Shown: positions 8,133-18,004 of the stretch, piece after piece
Layout: every line of letters begins with the position of its first letter
How positions within the stretch are numbered: the stretch's first letter is position 1
Assembly (NCBI RefSeq): GCF_003595215.1
Contig: NZ_QYZP01000002.1
Span: 372,001-436,000, forward strand
Source: Nesterenkonia natronophila
GTDB taxonomy: Bacteria; Actinomycetota; Actinomycetes; Actinomycetales; Micrococcaceae
DNA length: 64,000 nucleotides
Direction of reading: 5' to 3'
Program-made: the position numbers and the translations under genes
Notes under the pieces: generated by a model
What the model saw: the letters and a program-made list of their open reading frames with translations, nothing else
Databases searched by the model: none
Told to the model about the DNA's origin: nothing

Positions 8133-11100
8133 CCCTGATGGTCCTGCTGTTTCTCACCCTGCTGCTTGTCCCCGCAGCAGCCGCGGTACACAAATTTCTG
8201 GGCCGCGACACCGGTTGGTTCGCAGCTGCGGGTCTGACGGTGCTGGGTGGACTGAGCCTCATCTGGTTGCCGGAGGTGATCGCAGGGCAGACCATTGATG
8301 AGTACTTGCCGTGGATCCCCACAGTCGACGTGGGCATCAGACTCCGGCTCGACGGCCTCGGCATGGTCTTCCTGATGCTCGTACTCTTCATCGGAGCGCT
8401 GGTGATGGCATACAGCGCTCGGTACTTCTCGGTGAAGAAGAAGACCAGCGACTACTACATCTGGATGCTGCTGTTCGTCTTCGCGATGTCCGGGATGGTG
8501 CTGGCCGATGACATGATCCTGCTGTTCGTTTTCTGGGAGTTCACCACCCTGTGCTCCTTCTTCCTCATCAACCGCTCCGGAGACAGGGCGCCGGGTCCCG
8601 CCCAGCGCACGCTGCTGATCACCATGGCAGGTGGTCTGGGACTGTTGACTGCAGTCCTGTGGATTATTGTCCGCACTGAAACCACGAGCCTCTCGGAGGC
8701 TCTGCAGCATCAGGTGTGGGCTGAGGACGCAGTGTTCACTGGGGTTGTGGCGGTCCTCATCGCCTTCGCCGCGTTCACCAAGTCCGCTCAATTCCCCTTC
8801 CACCTGTGGCTGCCTGACGCAATGGTGGCCCCGGCCCCGGTGAGTGCCTATCTTCACGCGGCGGCGATGGTCAAGGCTGGCATCTACCTTCTGCTGCGCT
8901 TCTCCCCGGTGTTTGAGGGGGTCCCGGTCTGGCAGACCCTGCTGATCGTCTGCGGTCTCATCACCGCCCTGATTGGTGCCCTGTTCGCCCTGCAGCGTCA
9001 TGACATCAAAGAAATCATGGCCTATTCCACCGTCTCTCAATTGGGGTTTTTGGTGGCGATCATCGGCATCGGCACTCCCACTGCCATTGCCGCGGCCACG
9101 ATCCATGTCATCGCTCACGCACTGTTCAAGTCCAGTCTGTTCATGATGGTCGGGCTCATCGAGCACCAAACACACACTCGTGACATCCGCGAGCTCAACG
9201 GACTGCGCGGCACTATGCCGGTCAGCTTCATCATCACAGTGTTGGGCTGCCTCTCGATGGCTGGGATTCCGCCGCTTTTCGGCTTTGTCTCCAAGGAGAA
9301 CCTCCTGAAGGGGTTCCTCTCAGCTGCGGAGGATCCTGCGCTTTTCGGACCGGGCCTGACGTGGACCATCACAGTGCTCGGAGTCCTCGCTGCACTCGGG
9401 ACGTTCGCGTACTGCGGACGGATCGTCTTGGGAGTGTTCACCAGCTACACCGGGGCCGGACGGCGCGACGACGCCAAAGAACCTATGGCGCCTATGAGCG
9501 CCCGCGAGGCGCCGCTCGCCTTCTACGCTCCGGCCTTGCTGCCCGCTGCGGCAGGCGCTGTCCTGGGTTTCGTGCCCTTCCTTTTCGACGGGCTGATCAC
9601 TGCCTCGACGCAGGCGTCAACCACCTCGGATTATGAGCCGTATTTCTATCTCTACGGCGGGCTCAGCACCGATCTGATGCTCTCGGTGATCATCATCGGC
9701 GTCGGTCTCGCAGCCGTGCTGGGCCGCACCCGACTCGACAGTCTCATTCCGCGGAAGGTGCTCCCATGGACTGGTGTCGGAGTGGTGGAGCAGATGCGCA
9801 TCGGCAGCATTGCCTTCGGCCGCCGCGTGGGAGACATTACCCGCACCGATGTGCACGCCGTGCACCTTACGGCCCCAGGGATCTTCCTTGTCGGCATATT
9901 CGTAGCCGGAGTGCTCAACGTCGGAGAGGTCGGTGAATTCACTGCTGGCCACACCCGTATGACCGACTGGGTGCTCATCGGGCTGCTGGCCCTCTTCCTG
10001 CTGGGCACCGTGATCTCTCAGTCCCGTACAGCGGCTGTTGTCCTTGCCGGCGGCGCAGGGTTCGTGGTGGGAGCCTGGTATTTCGCACTGGGTGCCGTTG
10101 ATGTCGGGATGACTCAGCTTCTGGTGGAGATTCTCACCGTGGTTGTCCTCGTGCTGGTGTTGCGCAAACTGCCGCGCAAATTTCACCAAGTGTCGCGGTC
10201 GCGAACCGCCGTCTCAGCCGTGTTCGCAGTCGCTTTCGGGTTGGCCGCCTTCGTGGCGGCTTACGCACTGACCAATCGGCGAGGCCAGTCGCCAGCGGCC
10301 CAGTGGTACCTTGAGGAGACCTACGAGACTGTTGGTGCGCTGAACACCGTCAACTCCATCCTGGTCGACTTCCGCGCACTGGATACCTTCGGCGAACTGA
10401 CTGTGCTCGGGGTGGCTGGATTCGCCATCCTGGCGGTCCTCAACTCCGCCTTCTCCACCTCTGACTCCCATCCGGCTGAATCCAAGGTCTGGATCGGGAC
10501 CCCGCTGGACAACGCCGCTGACAACACTCAGGCCATGCGCAGCGTGTTCAATTGGATGGCCCCCTTCATTGTGCTGCTCTCAGTGGTGCTGCTGCTCCGC
10601 GGCCACTATGACTCCGGCGGCGGCTTCATCTCCGCCCTGGTGCTCGGCGGGTTCTTCGCGCTGCGGTACTTGGTGGCACCTTCAGACTCAGCGGTCAAGC
10701 TGCGCTTCGATTATGCGCTGATCATCGTCGGAGGCATCGCCATCGGCGCGGTGGTGGGCCTTGCGGGCTTCCTCGACGGCGCGGAAGGGTCGTACTTGCG
10801 CCCGATCGTCATCTGGGAGGGCCTGCCCCTGCCATGGGGCACAGAGGCGGGATTCACCCTCACTACGGCGTTGATCTTCGATGTCGGCATCTACTTGGCG
10901 GTGATCGGCGCTGTCCTGGTGGCACTGGACCGGCTTGGTCAGGCCCAGCGGTACCCGGCGGAACTGCTCAAAGCCCATATGAAGTCTCAGGGGCAGCGGA
11001 CGAGTCAGATCGAACGCATTGAAATGCACGCAGGCGAGGACCCCGGGGACGTGCCGTTGGAGGCTGAGGGCGAAGGTTGGCACCCGGAACCCTATGCTGG

Positions 11101-11134
11101 CCGACCGAAGACCAGCAGGGGAGATGAGAGCTGA
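8129..11134 (+). CDS. mrpA: Na+/H+ antiporter subunit A, fused to an MrpB domain
   Basis: Largest subunit of the multi-subunit Mrp cation/proton antiporter in the plasma membrane, related to the NuoL subunit of complex I. From the ATG at 8129 (GGGAGG 6 nt upstream) it is 1001 residues. In order: an antiporter N domain (RLDGLGMVFLMLVLF), the proton-translocating helices (FVFWEFTTLCSFFLIN; FAAFTKSAQFPFHLWLPDAM with Lys and His; YLHAAAMVKAGIYLL), a DUF4040/MbhD-like part (VGMTQLLVEILTVVVLVL) and, from about residue 800, an MrpB domain (RGHYDSGGGFISALVLGG). No separate mrpB is needed, as is usual in Actinobacteria. The Asp/Glu-rich tail is cytoplasmic. The stop shares one base with mrpC. Role: sodium extrusion and alkaline pH homeostasis. 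Confidence 0.95.
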   Translation: MTLMVLLFLTLLLVPAAAAVHKFLGRDTGWFAAAGLTVLGGLSLIWLPEVIAGQTIDEYLPWIPTVDVGIRLRLDGLGMVFLMLVLFIGALVMAYSARYFSVKKKTSDYYIWMLLFVFAMSGMVLADDMILLFVFWEFTTLCSFFLINRSGDRAPGPAQRTLLITMAGGLGLLTAVLWIIVRTETTSLSEALQHQVWAEDAVFTGVVAVLIAFAAFTKSAQFPFHLWLPDAMVAPAPVSAYLHAAAMVKAGIYLLLRFSPVFEGVPVWQTLLIVCGLITALIGALFALQRHDIKEIMAYSTVSQLGFLVAIIGIGTPTAIAAATIHVIAHALFKSSLFMMVGLIEHQTHTRDIRELNGLRGTMPVSFIITVLGCLSMAGIPPLFGFVSKENLLKGFLSAAEDPALFGPGLTWTITVLGVLAALGTFAYCGRIVLGVFTSYTGAGRRDDAKEPMAPMSAREAPLAFYAPALLPAAAGAVLGFVPFLFDGLITASTQASTTSDYEPYFYLYGGLSTDLMLSVIIIGVGLAAVLGRTRLDSLIPRKVLPWTGVGVVEQMRIGSIAFGRRVGDITRTDVHAVHLTAPGIFLVGIFVAGVLNVGEVGEFTAGHTRMTDWVLIGLLALFLLGTVISQSRTAAVVLAGGAGFVVGAWYFALGAVDVGMTQLLVEILTVVVLVLVLRKLPRKFHQVSRSRTAVSAVFAVAFGLAAFVAAYALTNRRGQSPAAQWYLEETYETVGALNTVNSILVDFRALDTFGELTVLGVAGFAILAVLNSAFSTSDSHPAESKVWIGTPLDNAADNTQAMRSVFNWMAPFIVLLSVVLLLRGHYDSGGGFISALVLGGFFALRYLVAPSDSAVKLRFDYALIIVGGIAIGAVVGLAGFLDGAEGSYLRPIVIWEGLPLPWGTEAGFTLTTALIFDVGIYLAVIGAVLVALDRLGQAQRYPAELLKAHMKSQGQRTSQIERIEMHAGEDPGDVPLEAEGEGWHPEPYAGRPKTSRGDES

Positions 11135-11658
11135 TGAGTATTGCGATAGCAGTCGGGCTGCTGACCGCCGCAGCGGTCTACCTCTTCATGCAGCGGGGTA
11201 TGGTCCGCATTGTGCTGGGCTTCATTATGGCGAGCCATGCCGCCAACCTGCTCCTCTTCGCAGCTGGGAACACCGCCTTTCGCGGTGTGCCGTACATCGG
11301 CACCTCGGACTACGGCGATGGTGGGGACCCCCTTCCGCAGGCCTTCGTGCTGACCGCTATTGTGATCGCCTTCTCTATCACGATGTTCATGATCACCCTC
11401 GCGATTACGACCACCCATGACGACGACACGGAGAACGACGAGGAGTCCCCGGCTAAGGTGCTGGGAGCCGCCGATGCGGATGCTGACTCCATGTTCGACC
11501 CTCTGGTCACTGGGGCAATGGCCGCCGGCACCGGAGGGGCGCACGCATCACCGTTGAGCCCGGTCCACGATTTTGAAGGTCGGGACGACGACTCCGCGGA
11601 GGCGCCCAATGCTGATGAAGGGACGGGCGAGCACCAGTCGAGGAAGGACGTGAGATGA
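11134..11658 (+). CDS. mrpC: Na+/H+ antiporter subunit C
   Basis: NuoK-like small membrane subunit of the Mrp antiporter. Three TM helices are visible, including GMVRIVLGFIMASHAANLLLF with the conserved family pattern, and ALPQAFVLTAIVIAFS-like sequence (here DPLPQAFVLTAIVIAFSI) typical of MnhC. The 174-residue protein is longer than the usual 115-125 because of an acidic, Ala/Ser-rich C-terminal tail of about 60 residues, probably disordered and cytoplasmic. It starts at the TGATG junction with mrpA and overlaps mrpD by 4 nt, so translation is coupled along the operon. Confidence 0.94.
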   Translation: MSIAIAVGLLTAAAVYLFMQRGMVRIVLGFIMASHAANLLLFAAGNTAFRGVPYIGTSDYGDGGDPLPQAFVLTAIVIAFSITMFMITLAITTTHDDDTENDEESPAKVLGAADADADSMFDPLVTGAMAAGTGGAHASPLSPVHDFEGRDDDSAEAPNADEGTGEHQSRKDVR

Positions 11659-13265
11659 CAGAGATCCTTCCTCCGCTGCTGCCGCTGCTGGTCGGTATCC
11701 CACTACTGATGGGTGCCTTGGGTGCGGCCCTGCGGAGAAGCAAGCGGGCTCGGCACATCATCAGCCTTGGCACCCTCACCGCCATGTTCGTCTTCTCCCT
11801 CCTGCTGGTGATCGCCACCCACGACGGCACCGTGCTGGCCCACAAAGTGGGATTTTGGGACTTCACGCCCCAGGTCGCCATCCCGTTCGTGGTGGATGCC
11901 CTGAACTCGCTGGTGCTGATGATCATCACGATCCTCGGTATCACCAGTGTCATGTTCGCCATGGCGACTCATGAGGCTCGGTCACGGTTCTACCATCCGT
12001 TCGTCCTGATCCTTATGGCCGGGGTGGCGGGGGCACTGATGACCGGTGACATTTTCAACCTCTTCGTCTTCATCGAGGTCATGCTGCTGCCGAGTTACGG
12101 GCTGCTCGCGATGATGGGAGCCAAGCTCGGCGCTCACGGGGCGCGCATCTACGTCTCGGTCAACCTGTTGGCCTCAACGCTGCTCCTCTTCGGCGTGGGT
12201 CTGGTCTACGGCACAGCCGGCACGGTGAACCTCGCCGAACTCCATGGGGCCGGTGTGGACGACCCCGCAGTCGCGGTGGGTGGCGCCGTCGTCCTCACCG
12301 CCATCGGAATCAAGGCTGCTGTGGTCCCGGTGCATGGGTGGCTCACACGCACCTACCCGATGACGTCCCCCGCGGTGACCGCGCTCTTCTCCGGCATCCA
12401 CACCAAAGTGTCCATCTACGCGATCTACCGCATCTACTCAGTCATGTTCGACGGAGACGAACGGTTCCTGTGGATTGCACTGGTCGTGACCAGCCTGACC
12501 ATGCTCATCGGAGTGCTGGGCGCTATTGGCGAGAAGACCACGCGGTCCATCCTGGTCTTCCACATGATCAGTCAGATCGGCTACATCCTCATCGGTGTGG
12601 GCCTCTTCACCGGACTGGGGCTGACTGCAGGGATCTTCTACCTGCTGCACCACATGATTGTGAAAGCCAGCCTGTTCATGTCCACCGGCGCCATTGAGGA
12701 GACCTATGGCACTGGAGAGATCAACAAGCTCGGAGGAATGCTCAAACGCGAGCCGCTGATCGCAATCACGTTTATGATCGCTGCTCTCTCCCTGGCAGGT
12801 CTGCCTCCGTTCTCCGGTTTCGTGGCGAAGTTCAGCATTATCCAGGCCACTTTGGAGCAGTCCCACTACTGGGTGGCTGCGGTAGCAGTAATCGTCAGTG
12901 TGTTCACCCTGCTGTCAATGCTCAAGATCTGGGTCGGCGTCTTCATGGGCAAGCCCCCGGCGGACCTGGAGGAAAACGCCCTGGCCTACCAGGAGCGGAT
13001 GCACGGCAAGCGCTACCTCCGGGTGCAGGCGCAGGCGGAGAGCCCCACGCTCACCATCGGCCCGCCCACTGCCGCCATGTCGGCAGTGCTGTCACGCCAG
13101 CGGGCGGTCAGAGTTCCAGCCAAGCTCATCATTCCAGGTGCCATCCTGGCCGCCATCACTGTGTTCTTCGGCTTCGGTGCCGAGCTGCTGATGATGCTGT
13201 CGGAGACGGCTGCGGAAAACCTGCTGAACCCCGAAGAATACGTGGAGGCGGTGATGAACGCATGA
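11655..13265 (+). CDS. mrpD: Na+/H+ antiporter subunit D
   Basis: A 536-residue NuoM/NuoN-like antiporter subunit with about 14 TM helices. Key ion-path segments are visible: NLFVFIEVMLLPSYGLL with the conserved Glu, GIKAAVVPVHGWLTRTYPMTSPAVTALFSG with Lys and His, and HHMIVKASLFMSTGAIEE. The C-terminal loop with KPPADLEENAL is polar and precedes a final helix. It overlaps mrpC by 4 nt (ATGA) and mrpE by 4 nt. Together with MrpA it forms the two antiporter-like channels of the complex. Confidence 0.95.
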   Translation: MTEILPPLLPLLVGIPLLMGALGAALRRSKRARHIISLGTLTAMFVFSLLLVIATHDGTVLAHKVGFWDFTPQVAIPFVVDALNSLVLMIITILGITSVMFAMATHEARSRFYHPFVLILMAGVAGALMTGDIFNLFVFIEVMLLPSYGLLAMMGAKLGAHGARIYVSVNLLASTLLLFGVGLVYGTAGTVNLAELHGAGVDDPAVAVGGAVVLTAIGIKAAVVPVHGWLTRTYPMTSPAVTALFSGIHTKVSIYAIYRIYSVMFDGDERFLWIALVVTSLTMLIGVLGAIGEKTTRSILVFHMISQIGYILIGVGLFTGLGLTAGIFYLLHHMIVKASLFMSTGAIEETYGTGEINKLGGMLKREPLIAITFMIAALSLAGLPPFSGFVAKFSIIQATLEQSHYWVAAVAVIVSVFTLLSMLKIWVGVFMGKPPADLEENALAYQERMHGKRYLRVQAQAESPTLTIGPPTAAMSAVLSRQRAVRVPAKLIIPGAILAAITVFFGFGAELLMMLSETAAENLLNPEEYVEAVMNA

Positions 13266-13699
13266 GCACCGCATCCTCTCTGACCTCATGGCCCTGGCGG
13301 ATGTTGAGTTTCCTGGTCTGGTACGCCAAAGCATTCGTGCTCGCCAATGTGTACGTCACCCTCGACGTCCTGCGGCCCAAGAAGCGGATGAAGATGGCCC
13401 CAGCGATCATCGCGGTACCAGCGGCCAGTCGGTCTGACACGGAATGGACCCTGATCTCCTGCCTGATCACATTGACGCCCGGGACTTTGACCCTGTCAAT
13501 CTCTCGGGAGCACCAGATCCTGTATGTGCACGGGATGTTCGTCGACTCCCGAGAGTCCCTGGTGGGGGAGATCCAAGAGATGGAAGATCGGATGCTGCGG
13601 GCCCTACGCCGATCTCCGGGCGACCTGAGACGTCCCATTCAGGTCCCCGACGTGGAGCCGGTTGAGGAGCCTCCCGGAGGTGAGCTCGGTGATTTCTGA
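13262..13699 (+). CDS. mrpE: Na+/H+ antiporter subunit E
   Basis: A 145-residue MrpE: two N-terminal membrane segments (FLVWYAKAFVLANVYVTLDVL) and a cytoplasmic alpha/beta domain. The family pattern is visible in TEWTLISCLITLTPGTLTLS and in the following ILYVHGMFVDS. It overlaps mrpD by 4 nt and mrpF by 11 nt. MrpE is needed for assembly of the antiporter rather than for forming the ion path. Confidence 0.92.
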   Translation: MSTASSLTSWPWRMLSFLVWYAKAFVLANVYVTLDVLRPKKRMKMAPAIIAVPAASRSDTEWTLISCLITLTPGTLTLSISREHQILYVHGMFVDSRESLVGEIQEMEDRMLRALRRSPGDLRRPIQVPDVEPVEEPPGGELGDF

Positions 13700-13955
13700 C
13701 GTCACATTGGAGATAGCTCTGATTCTGTTGGGACTTGGAATGCTGCTGGCTGGGGTGCGAGCCTACCTGGGGCCAAAAATTACCGACCGGGCAGTGGCCG
13801 CTGACCTGATCTTCTTCGCAATCATCGGGTTCATTGCGCTGATCGGGTTGCGGGCCAACATTGAAGCCCTCTTCGACATCATTCTCATCGCCACTCTGCT
13901 GGGGTTCATGGCTGCGATCTCGATGGCCCGGCTCGGATCAGGAGGTCGCCGCTGA
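13689..13955 (+). CDS. mrpF: Na+/H+ antiporter subunit F
   Basis: An 88-residue, three-helix subunit. The conserved core GPKITDRAVAADLIFF and the last helix ILIATLLGFMAAISMARL are typical of MnhF/PhaF. I chose the GTG at 13689 because GGAGG (13676-13680) lies 8 nt upstream. A GTG at 13680 and a TTG at 13662 are also in frame but would add residues outside the family core. The stop shares one base with the mrpG start. Confidence 0.92.
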   Translation: MISDVTLEIALILLGLGMLLAGVRAYLGPKITDRAVAADLIFFAIIGFIALIGLRANIEALFDIILIATLLGFMAAISMARLGSGGRR

Positions 13956-14332
13956 TGGAACTCTACGACCTCATGCATGGCGCTGGCCTGCTGTTTATCT
14001 TCTTGGGAATTGTGACCATCATTGTGGCTGGGATTGGGCTGTTCAGACTCCCGGACCTCTACCTGCGCGCCTCTGCCGTCGGCACCTCCGCCGGTCTGGG
14101 AGTGGCGTCCATTGTCATCGGTGCGTTGCTGATGGACTTCAGTGGGTTGAACTTGATCAAGGCAGCGGTGGCAGTGATCGCGCAGCTTCTGACCTCCGCC
14201 GTGGGATCTATGGCGATCGCCCGTTCTGGTTACCTCAACAACTCCATGCCTGCAGAGATCACCCATACCGATGACCTGCTGAAGACCCGACGGGACCTCG
14301 ACGCAGACTCGCACGGCGAACCCTCAAGGTAA
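13955..14332 (+). CDS. mrpG: Na+/H+ antiporter subunit G
   Basis: Last subunit of the antiporter, 125 residues with three TM helices. The MnhG signature IGLFRLPDLYLRASAVG is followed by the GLGVASIVIGALL helix. A hydrophilic C-terminal tail follows. The ATG shares its A with the mrpF stop. The operon order A(B)CDEFG is complete, so the complex should be functional; no other regulator or accessory gene is inserted. Confidence 0.94.
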   Translation: MELYDLMHGAGLLFIFLGIVTIIVAGIGLFRLPDLYLRASAVGTSAGLGVASIVIGALLMDFSGLNLIKAAVAVIAQLLTSAVGSMAIARSGYLNNSMPAEITHTDDLLKTRRDLDADSHGEPSR

Positions 14333-14384
14333 TTTCACCCAGCGTTCACCGATCGCCCAGGAAGTATCCGGATACTGGGGCATC

Positions 14385-15647
14385 ATGAACACTTTTCGTG
14401 AGCAGCCCGCGGCGATTTCAGCCCTCCAGCCGCACCAGCTGGGCCGTCAGGATGATGAGTCCATAGAAGTCATTGATGAGACTGCCACCTACGAGCACGG
14501 GGCCCAGCCGGGCACCGTCTCTGCGGCAGCGGATCAGCCGTTCATGGTGAAGGCTCGCCAGCGTGAGGAGCATGAGGAGGGTGACCGTAGCGACCAGGAT
14601 GAGCACAAAGCAGAATCGCCGCTGAAACTGACCGCTGCCACATGGAAGTACAGCTTGAAAAGGACCTTCAGCGAGTTTGGGCGGGATCACTGCACAGACC
14701 TGGCCGCCGGCCTGACCTACTACGCGGTCCTGTCCATTTTCCCCGCGCTGATCGCCCTTGTCTCCATTTTGGGGGTCATCGGTGAAGCTGATCGAGTCAC
14801 GGGGTTCTTCGTTGACATGGTCGATGACATGACCGATGGCAACGAGGAGGTGATGGAGACCGTCGATACTGTCGTCGGCAACATTACGGGTGTCGGTGGA
14901 GCCGGGCTGGGGCTCGTCGTCGGCATCCTGCTGGCGATGTGGACGGCGTCGAACTATGTCAACGGATTTTCCAGAGCCATGAATCGAATCTGGGAAGTCG
15001 AGGAAGGCCGTTCGGTCCTTAAGCTGCGTCCACTGGTCTACCTCGTCACGGTGGTACTGATTCTTCTGGTGGCGGCCGCTGGCATGATGTTGGTGGTTTC
15101 CGGGCCAATCGCAGAATCTCTGGGCAACGCCATAGGCCTGGGGGATACGGCATTGACAGTGTGGAACTGGGCGACCCCCGTGGTGCTCATTGTGGTGGCT
15201 GCGGCCGGTATTGCATTGCTGTACTCCACCACGCCGAATATTCGGCAGGCGGGAATGAAGTGGACCTCAGCGGGGGCGTTGGTCACGATCCTGGTGATGA
15301 TCCTCAGCACCGCCGGTATTGCGGTCTATGTCATGAACTTTGCCAACTACGAGGCAACCTACGGTGCGCTGGCCAGCGTCATCATTTTCCTCTTCTGGGT
15401 TTACATCATGAACATCGTCCTGCTGCTGGGCGCGGAACTCGACGCCGAGCTGGAACGTGGTCGCCAGCTCCAGGCTGGGATCGTCGCCGAACGCACGATC
15501 ATGCTGCCACCTCGGGAGACAAAAACTGCGGAGAAGAAGCACGCGAAGCACGAGAAGCTCGTGGCGTCCGGCCGCGCGCTCCGTCTTTCGAAGGGAAACA
15601 TCAATGATCCAGACGAGTTCTGGCGCCGGCATTCCTCGGAAACGTAG
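14385..15647 (+). CDS. YihY/BrkB-family integral membrane protein
   Basis: A 420-residue membrane protein of the YihY (formerly RNase BN/BrkB) family. An acidic hydrophilic N-terminus of about 80 residues precedes the core, which starts with KRTFSEFGRDHCTDLAAGLTYY, reaches the family motifs LTYYAVLSIFPALIAL, ANYVNGFSRAMNRIWEV-like (here SNYVNGFSRAMNRIWEV) and LLYSTTPNIRQ, and ends with a basic Lys-rich tail. Six TM helices are expected. The function of the family is unresolved; a transport or envelope role is usually assumed. It follows mrpG by 52 nt without a clear terminator, so read-through from the mrp operon is possible. Confidence 0.9.
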   Translation: MNTFREQPAAISALQPHQLGRQDDESIEVIDETATYEHGAQPGTVSAAADQPFMVKARQREEHEEGDRSDQDEHKAESPLKLTAATWKYSLKRTFSEFGRDHCTDLAAGLTYYAVLSIFPALIALVSILGVIGEADRVTGFFVDMVDDMTDGNEEVMETVDTVVGNITGVGGAGLGLVVGILLAMWTASNYVNGFSRAMNRIWEVEEGRSVLKLRPLVYLVTVVLILLVAAAGMMLVVSGPIAESLGNAIGLGDTALTVWNWATPVVLIVVAAAGIALLYSTTPNIRQAGMKWTSAGALVTILVMILSTAGIAVYVMNFANYEATYGALASVIIFLFWVYIMNIVLLLGAELDAELERGRQLQAGIVAERTIMLPPRETKTAEKKHAKHEKLVASGRALRLSKGNINDPDEFWRRHSSET

Positions 15648-16092
15648 TCGTGTGATTCACGACACAAAGTGAAATATTCCGTCATATTCGTCGTGAGAAA
15701 ATCCTCAGGCTTTGCACAGCTTGCTCCCAGTCCGTGTTACCGAAATGTTTCATGTGATTGTCAGGTGCTTGTGAACTTTGGGTAACCTTGCGGCAACCTG
15801 TTCCCCACCTGAGTGCGGACTTGCCCGGAATGGCAGGCCTCTAGCCCAGACATCGTTGAGGGCTGCGGCCGCGCGAAACGGTTTCACGAATGTTCAAATG
15901 ACCGCCTTGACTTCTTTGTGATTTGCGCTAGTCGCTTCTTCTGCGCCGCACATGACTCGGTAACGATTCGATCACGGGGCGCGAATCGTCTCATCAGTTG
16001 AGTCACTCGGTCGTAATCTGGGAGCCACCTGAGTATGGATTTGTGGCACACGCCACTTCTACTCCGCACCTACCTTTCATGAGGAGCAACAC
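15648..16092 (+). promoter_or_regulatory. Long leader region of the first ABC importer operon
   Basis: A 445-nt stretch with no credible gene. At its start GTCGTG (15647-15652) and CACGAC (15658-15663) make a 6-bp hairpin that could end the upstream transcript, although there is no T-run. The region is visibly less GC-rich than its neighbours, as expected for promoter DNA. TTGACT at 15907-15912 is a possible -35 element but no good -10 follows at the right distance. GAGGAG before the GTG at 16093 is the ribosome-binding site. Confidence 0.4.
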
Positions 16093-18000
16093 GTGAAACT
16101 ACGCAAACTCTCTGCTGCTGCGGCCATTGTGGCCTCCAGCGCACTCGTCCTGTCGGGATGCACCCCCGGCGATGATGGGGAGAATGGCAACGGCGATGCC
16201 AACGGCGCCGAAAACGGCGAGAACGGCAACGGCGAAAACGGCGACGGCGGCGTCCAGGAGGGGACCGGCGGAGAATTCGACCAAGAGGGCGCCCTCTACA
16301 CCACGCTCCCCGACTCCGGTGAGTTGGCGGAGATGCCGGAAGACTTTGAAACCCAGGAAGACACCATCATCGTCTCTCCCGGTGAATCCCCGTTCATCAA
16401 TGTCAATGACGACTACTCCGGGGCAAACTCCGTCAGCAACGCCATCGTTGCCGCCCGCATGAGTTCCGGGTTCATCTACTTCGGGACTGATCTGTCGATC
16501 AACCCCAACGAAGAGTTCGGCAGCTATGAGGTCATCAGTGAGGATGACCCATATACCGTCGAGTACACGATCAACGATGAAGCGGTCTGGTCCGACGGCA
16601 CACCGGTGACAGTCCGGGACTACCAGATCGACTGGGCGGCGCAGGCCTACGCCGGCACTGAGGATGACGAAGATGAGGGAGCAGGCTTCAGCCCGTCGGG
16701 AACGTCGCTGGCGATGTACATTCCGGATGGTTTCCAGTCTGAGGAGCCAGACTCCAAGACGTTCACCATGGAGCTCCCGGACTTCTACGCCGACTGGGAA
16801 CTGTTGGTCGGCGGACCGAACGTTCCGGCTCACATCGTGGCCGAGCAGGCGGGTATGAGCGTTGAGGAGCTTGATGAGGCCATGGATGAGGGAGACATTG
16901 AAGCTCTCGAACCTGTGGCGGAAGTGTGGAACACCGGCATGGGCAGTGAGGGGGAGTGGGATCCAGAGATCGCACTGTCCGCTGGCCCCTATCAGCTCGC
17001 CGAGTGGAACTGGGAGGGCGAGGAGACGGGCGGATCCGTGACCTTGGAGCCCAACCCGGAGTGGTGGGGCACCCCACCAGGGACAGAGAACCTGGTCTTC
17101 GACTTCCTGAACGAGGACACACACGTTCAGGCACTGGAGAACCTTGACGTTCACATCGTTGAGCCCCAGGGCGACGAGGACGTGAAGCTGGGCCTTGATT
17201 CACTTGCCGAGACTGGCGACTTCGTCGTCCACGAAGGTGACGTAGCCACATGGGAGCACATCGACTTCCAGTACCAGCAGGGCCCATTCGCCGAAACTCC
17301 GGAACTGGCAGAAGCATTTGCGCTCTGCCTGCCACGTGAGGAGATCGTCGATCAGCTCATCGCGCCGGTCAACCCCGACGCTGAGGTGCTCAACGCCCGC
17401 GAAATGCTGTCCTTCGAGGACGACTATGAGGAGTACGTCGAGGAGGCCTACGACGGCCGCTATGACGAGGCTGATGTCGACGCGGCCGCAGAAATCATCG
17501 AGGAGCACGACGCTGCCGGTACCACCGTGGAGATCAACCACTTCGGACAGCCGCGCCGCGCCGCTACTGTGGAAATCATCGACACCTACTGCGGTTCTGA
17601 GGGCGCGGGCTTCGACATCGTGGACGCTGGCACCCCAGACTTCTCAGCTGAGCTGCTTGAGGGCAACTGGTCCGGCGTAGCGATGTTCGCTTGGGCCGGC
17701 TCCGGCCAGGTCGTATCAGGTCAGAACATCTACTCCTCTGACGGCGCACAGAACTCCACCGGCTTCTCCAACGACACGGTCGACGAGCAGTGGGGAGTTG
17801 TCGCCGACAACGTCTCGGACGAAGAGCGCATGGAAGCCCTGATCGAAATTGAACAGGCGCTCTGGGATGACCTGCACGGCATCCCGCTCTACGTTCACCC
17901 CGGCGTCGTGGCTGCAGATGCGACCATCGCCAATGTCCGGATGACCGCCGCGCAGACCAGCGTGCCGTGGAACGCTGAGCAGTGGCAGCGGGCTGAGTGA
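16093..18000 (+). CDS. ABC importer substrate-binding lipoprotein, family 5 (oligopeptide type)
   Basis: A 635-residue lipoprotein that should deliver peptides or similar solutes to the permeases encoded downstream. The signal peptide ends in the lipobox LSGC, followed by an Asn/Gly/Glu-rich linker made of repeated NGENGNG-like units. The family 5 core is visible (YTVEYTINDEAVWSDGTPVT; SAGPYQLAEWNWEGEE). The mature protein is very acidic, fitting a salt-adapted cell surface. It is longer than typical DppA (about 540 residues). The GTG start has GAGGAG 6 nt upstream. A strong stem-loop follows the stop before the permease gene. The true ligand is unknown. Confidence 0.88.
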   Translation: MKLRKLSAAAAIVASSALVLSGCTPGDDGENGNGDANGAENGENGNGENGDGGVQEGTGGEFDQEGALYTTLPDSGELAEMPEDFETQEDTIIVSPGESPFINVNDDYSGANSVSNAIVAARMSSGFIYFGTDLSINPNEEFGSYEVISEDDPYTVEYTINDEAVWSDGTPVTVRDYQIDWAAQAYAGTEDDEDEGAGFSPSGTSLAMYIPDGFQSEEPDSKTFTMELPDFYADWELLVGGPNVPAHIVAEQAGMSVEELDEAMDEGDIEALEPVAEVWNTGMGSEGEWDPEIALSAGPYQLAEWNWEGEETGGSVTLEPNPEWWGTPPGTENLVFDFLNEDTHVQALENLDVHIVEPQGDEDVKLGLDSLAETGDFVVHEGDVATWEHIDFQYQQGPFAETPELAEAFALCLPREEIVDQLIAPVNPDAEVLNAREMLSFEDDYEEYVEEAYDGRYDEADVDAAAEIIEEHDAAGTTVEINHFGQPRRAATVEIIDTYCGSEGAGFDIVDAGTPDFSAELLEGNWSGVAMFAWAGSGQVVSGQNIYSSDGAQNSTGFSNDTVDEQWGVVADNVSDEERMEALIEIEQALWDDLHGIPLYVHPGVVAADATIANVRMTAAQTSVPWNAEQWQRAE

Positions 18001-18004
18001 CCCA

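Noticed and set aside
7976..9175. 399-codon minus-strand frame
   Set aside because: Antisense to mrpA; rich in His, Gln and Asp as expected for a complement of membrane-protein codons.
16190..16260. Possible short tandem repeat or CRISPR-like array
   Set aside because: It is the coding sequence of an Asn/Gly/Glu lipoprotein linker; no spacers or constant repeat length. No CRISPR array is present in the window.
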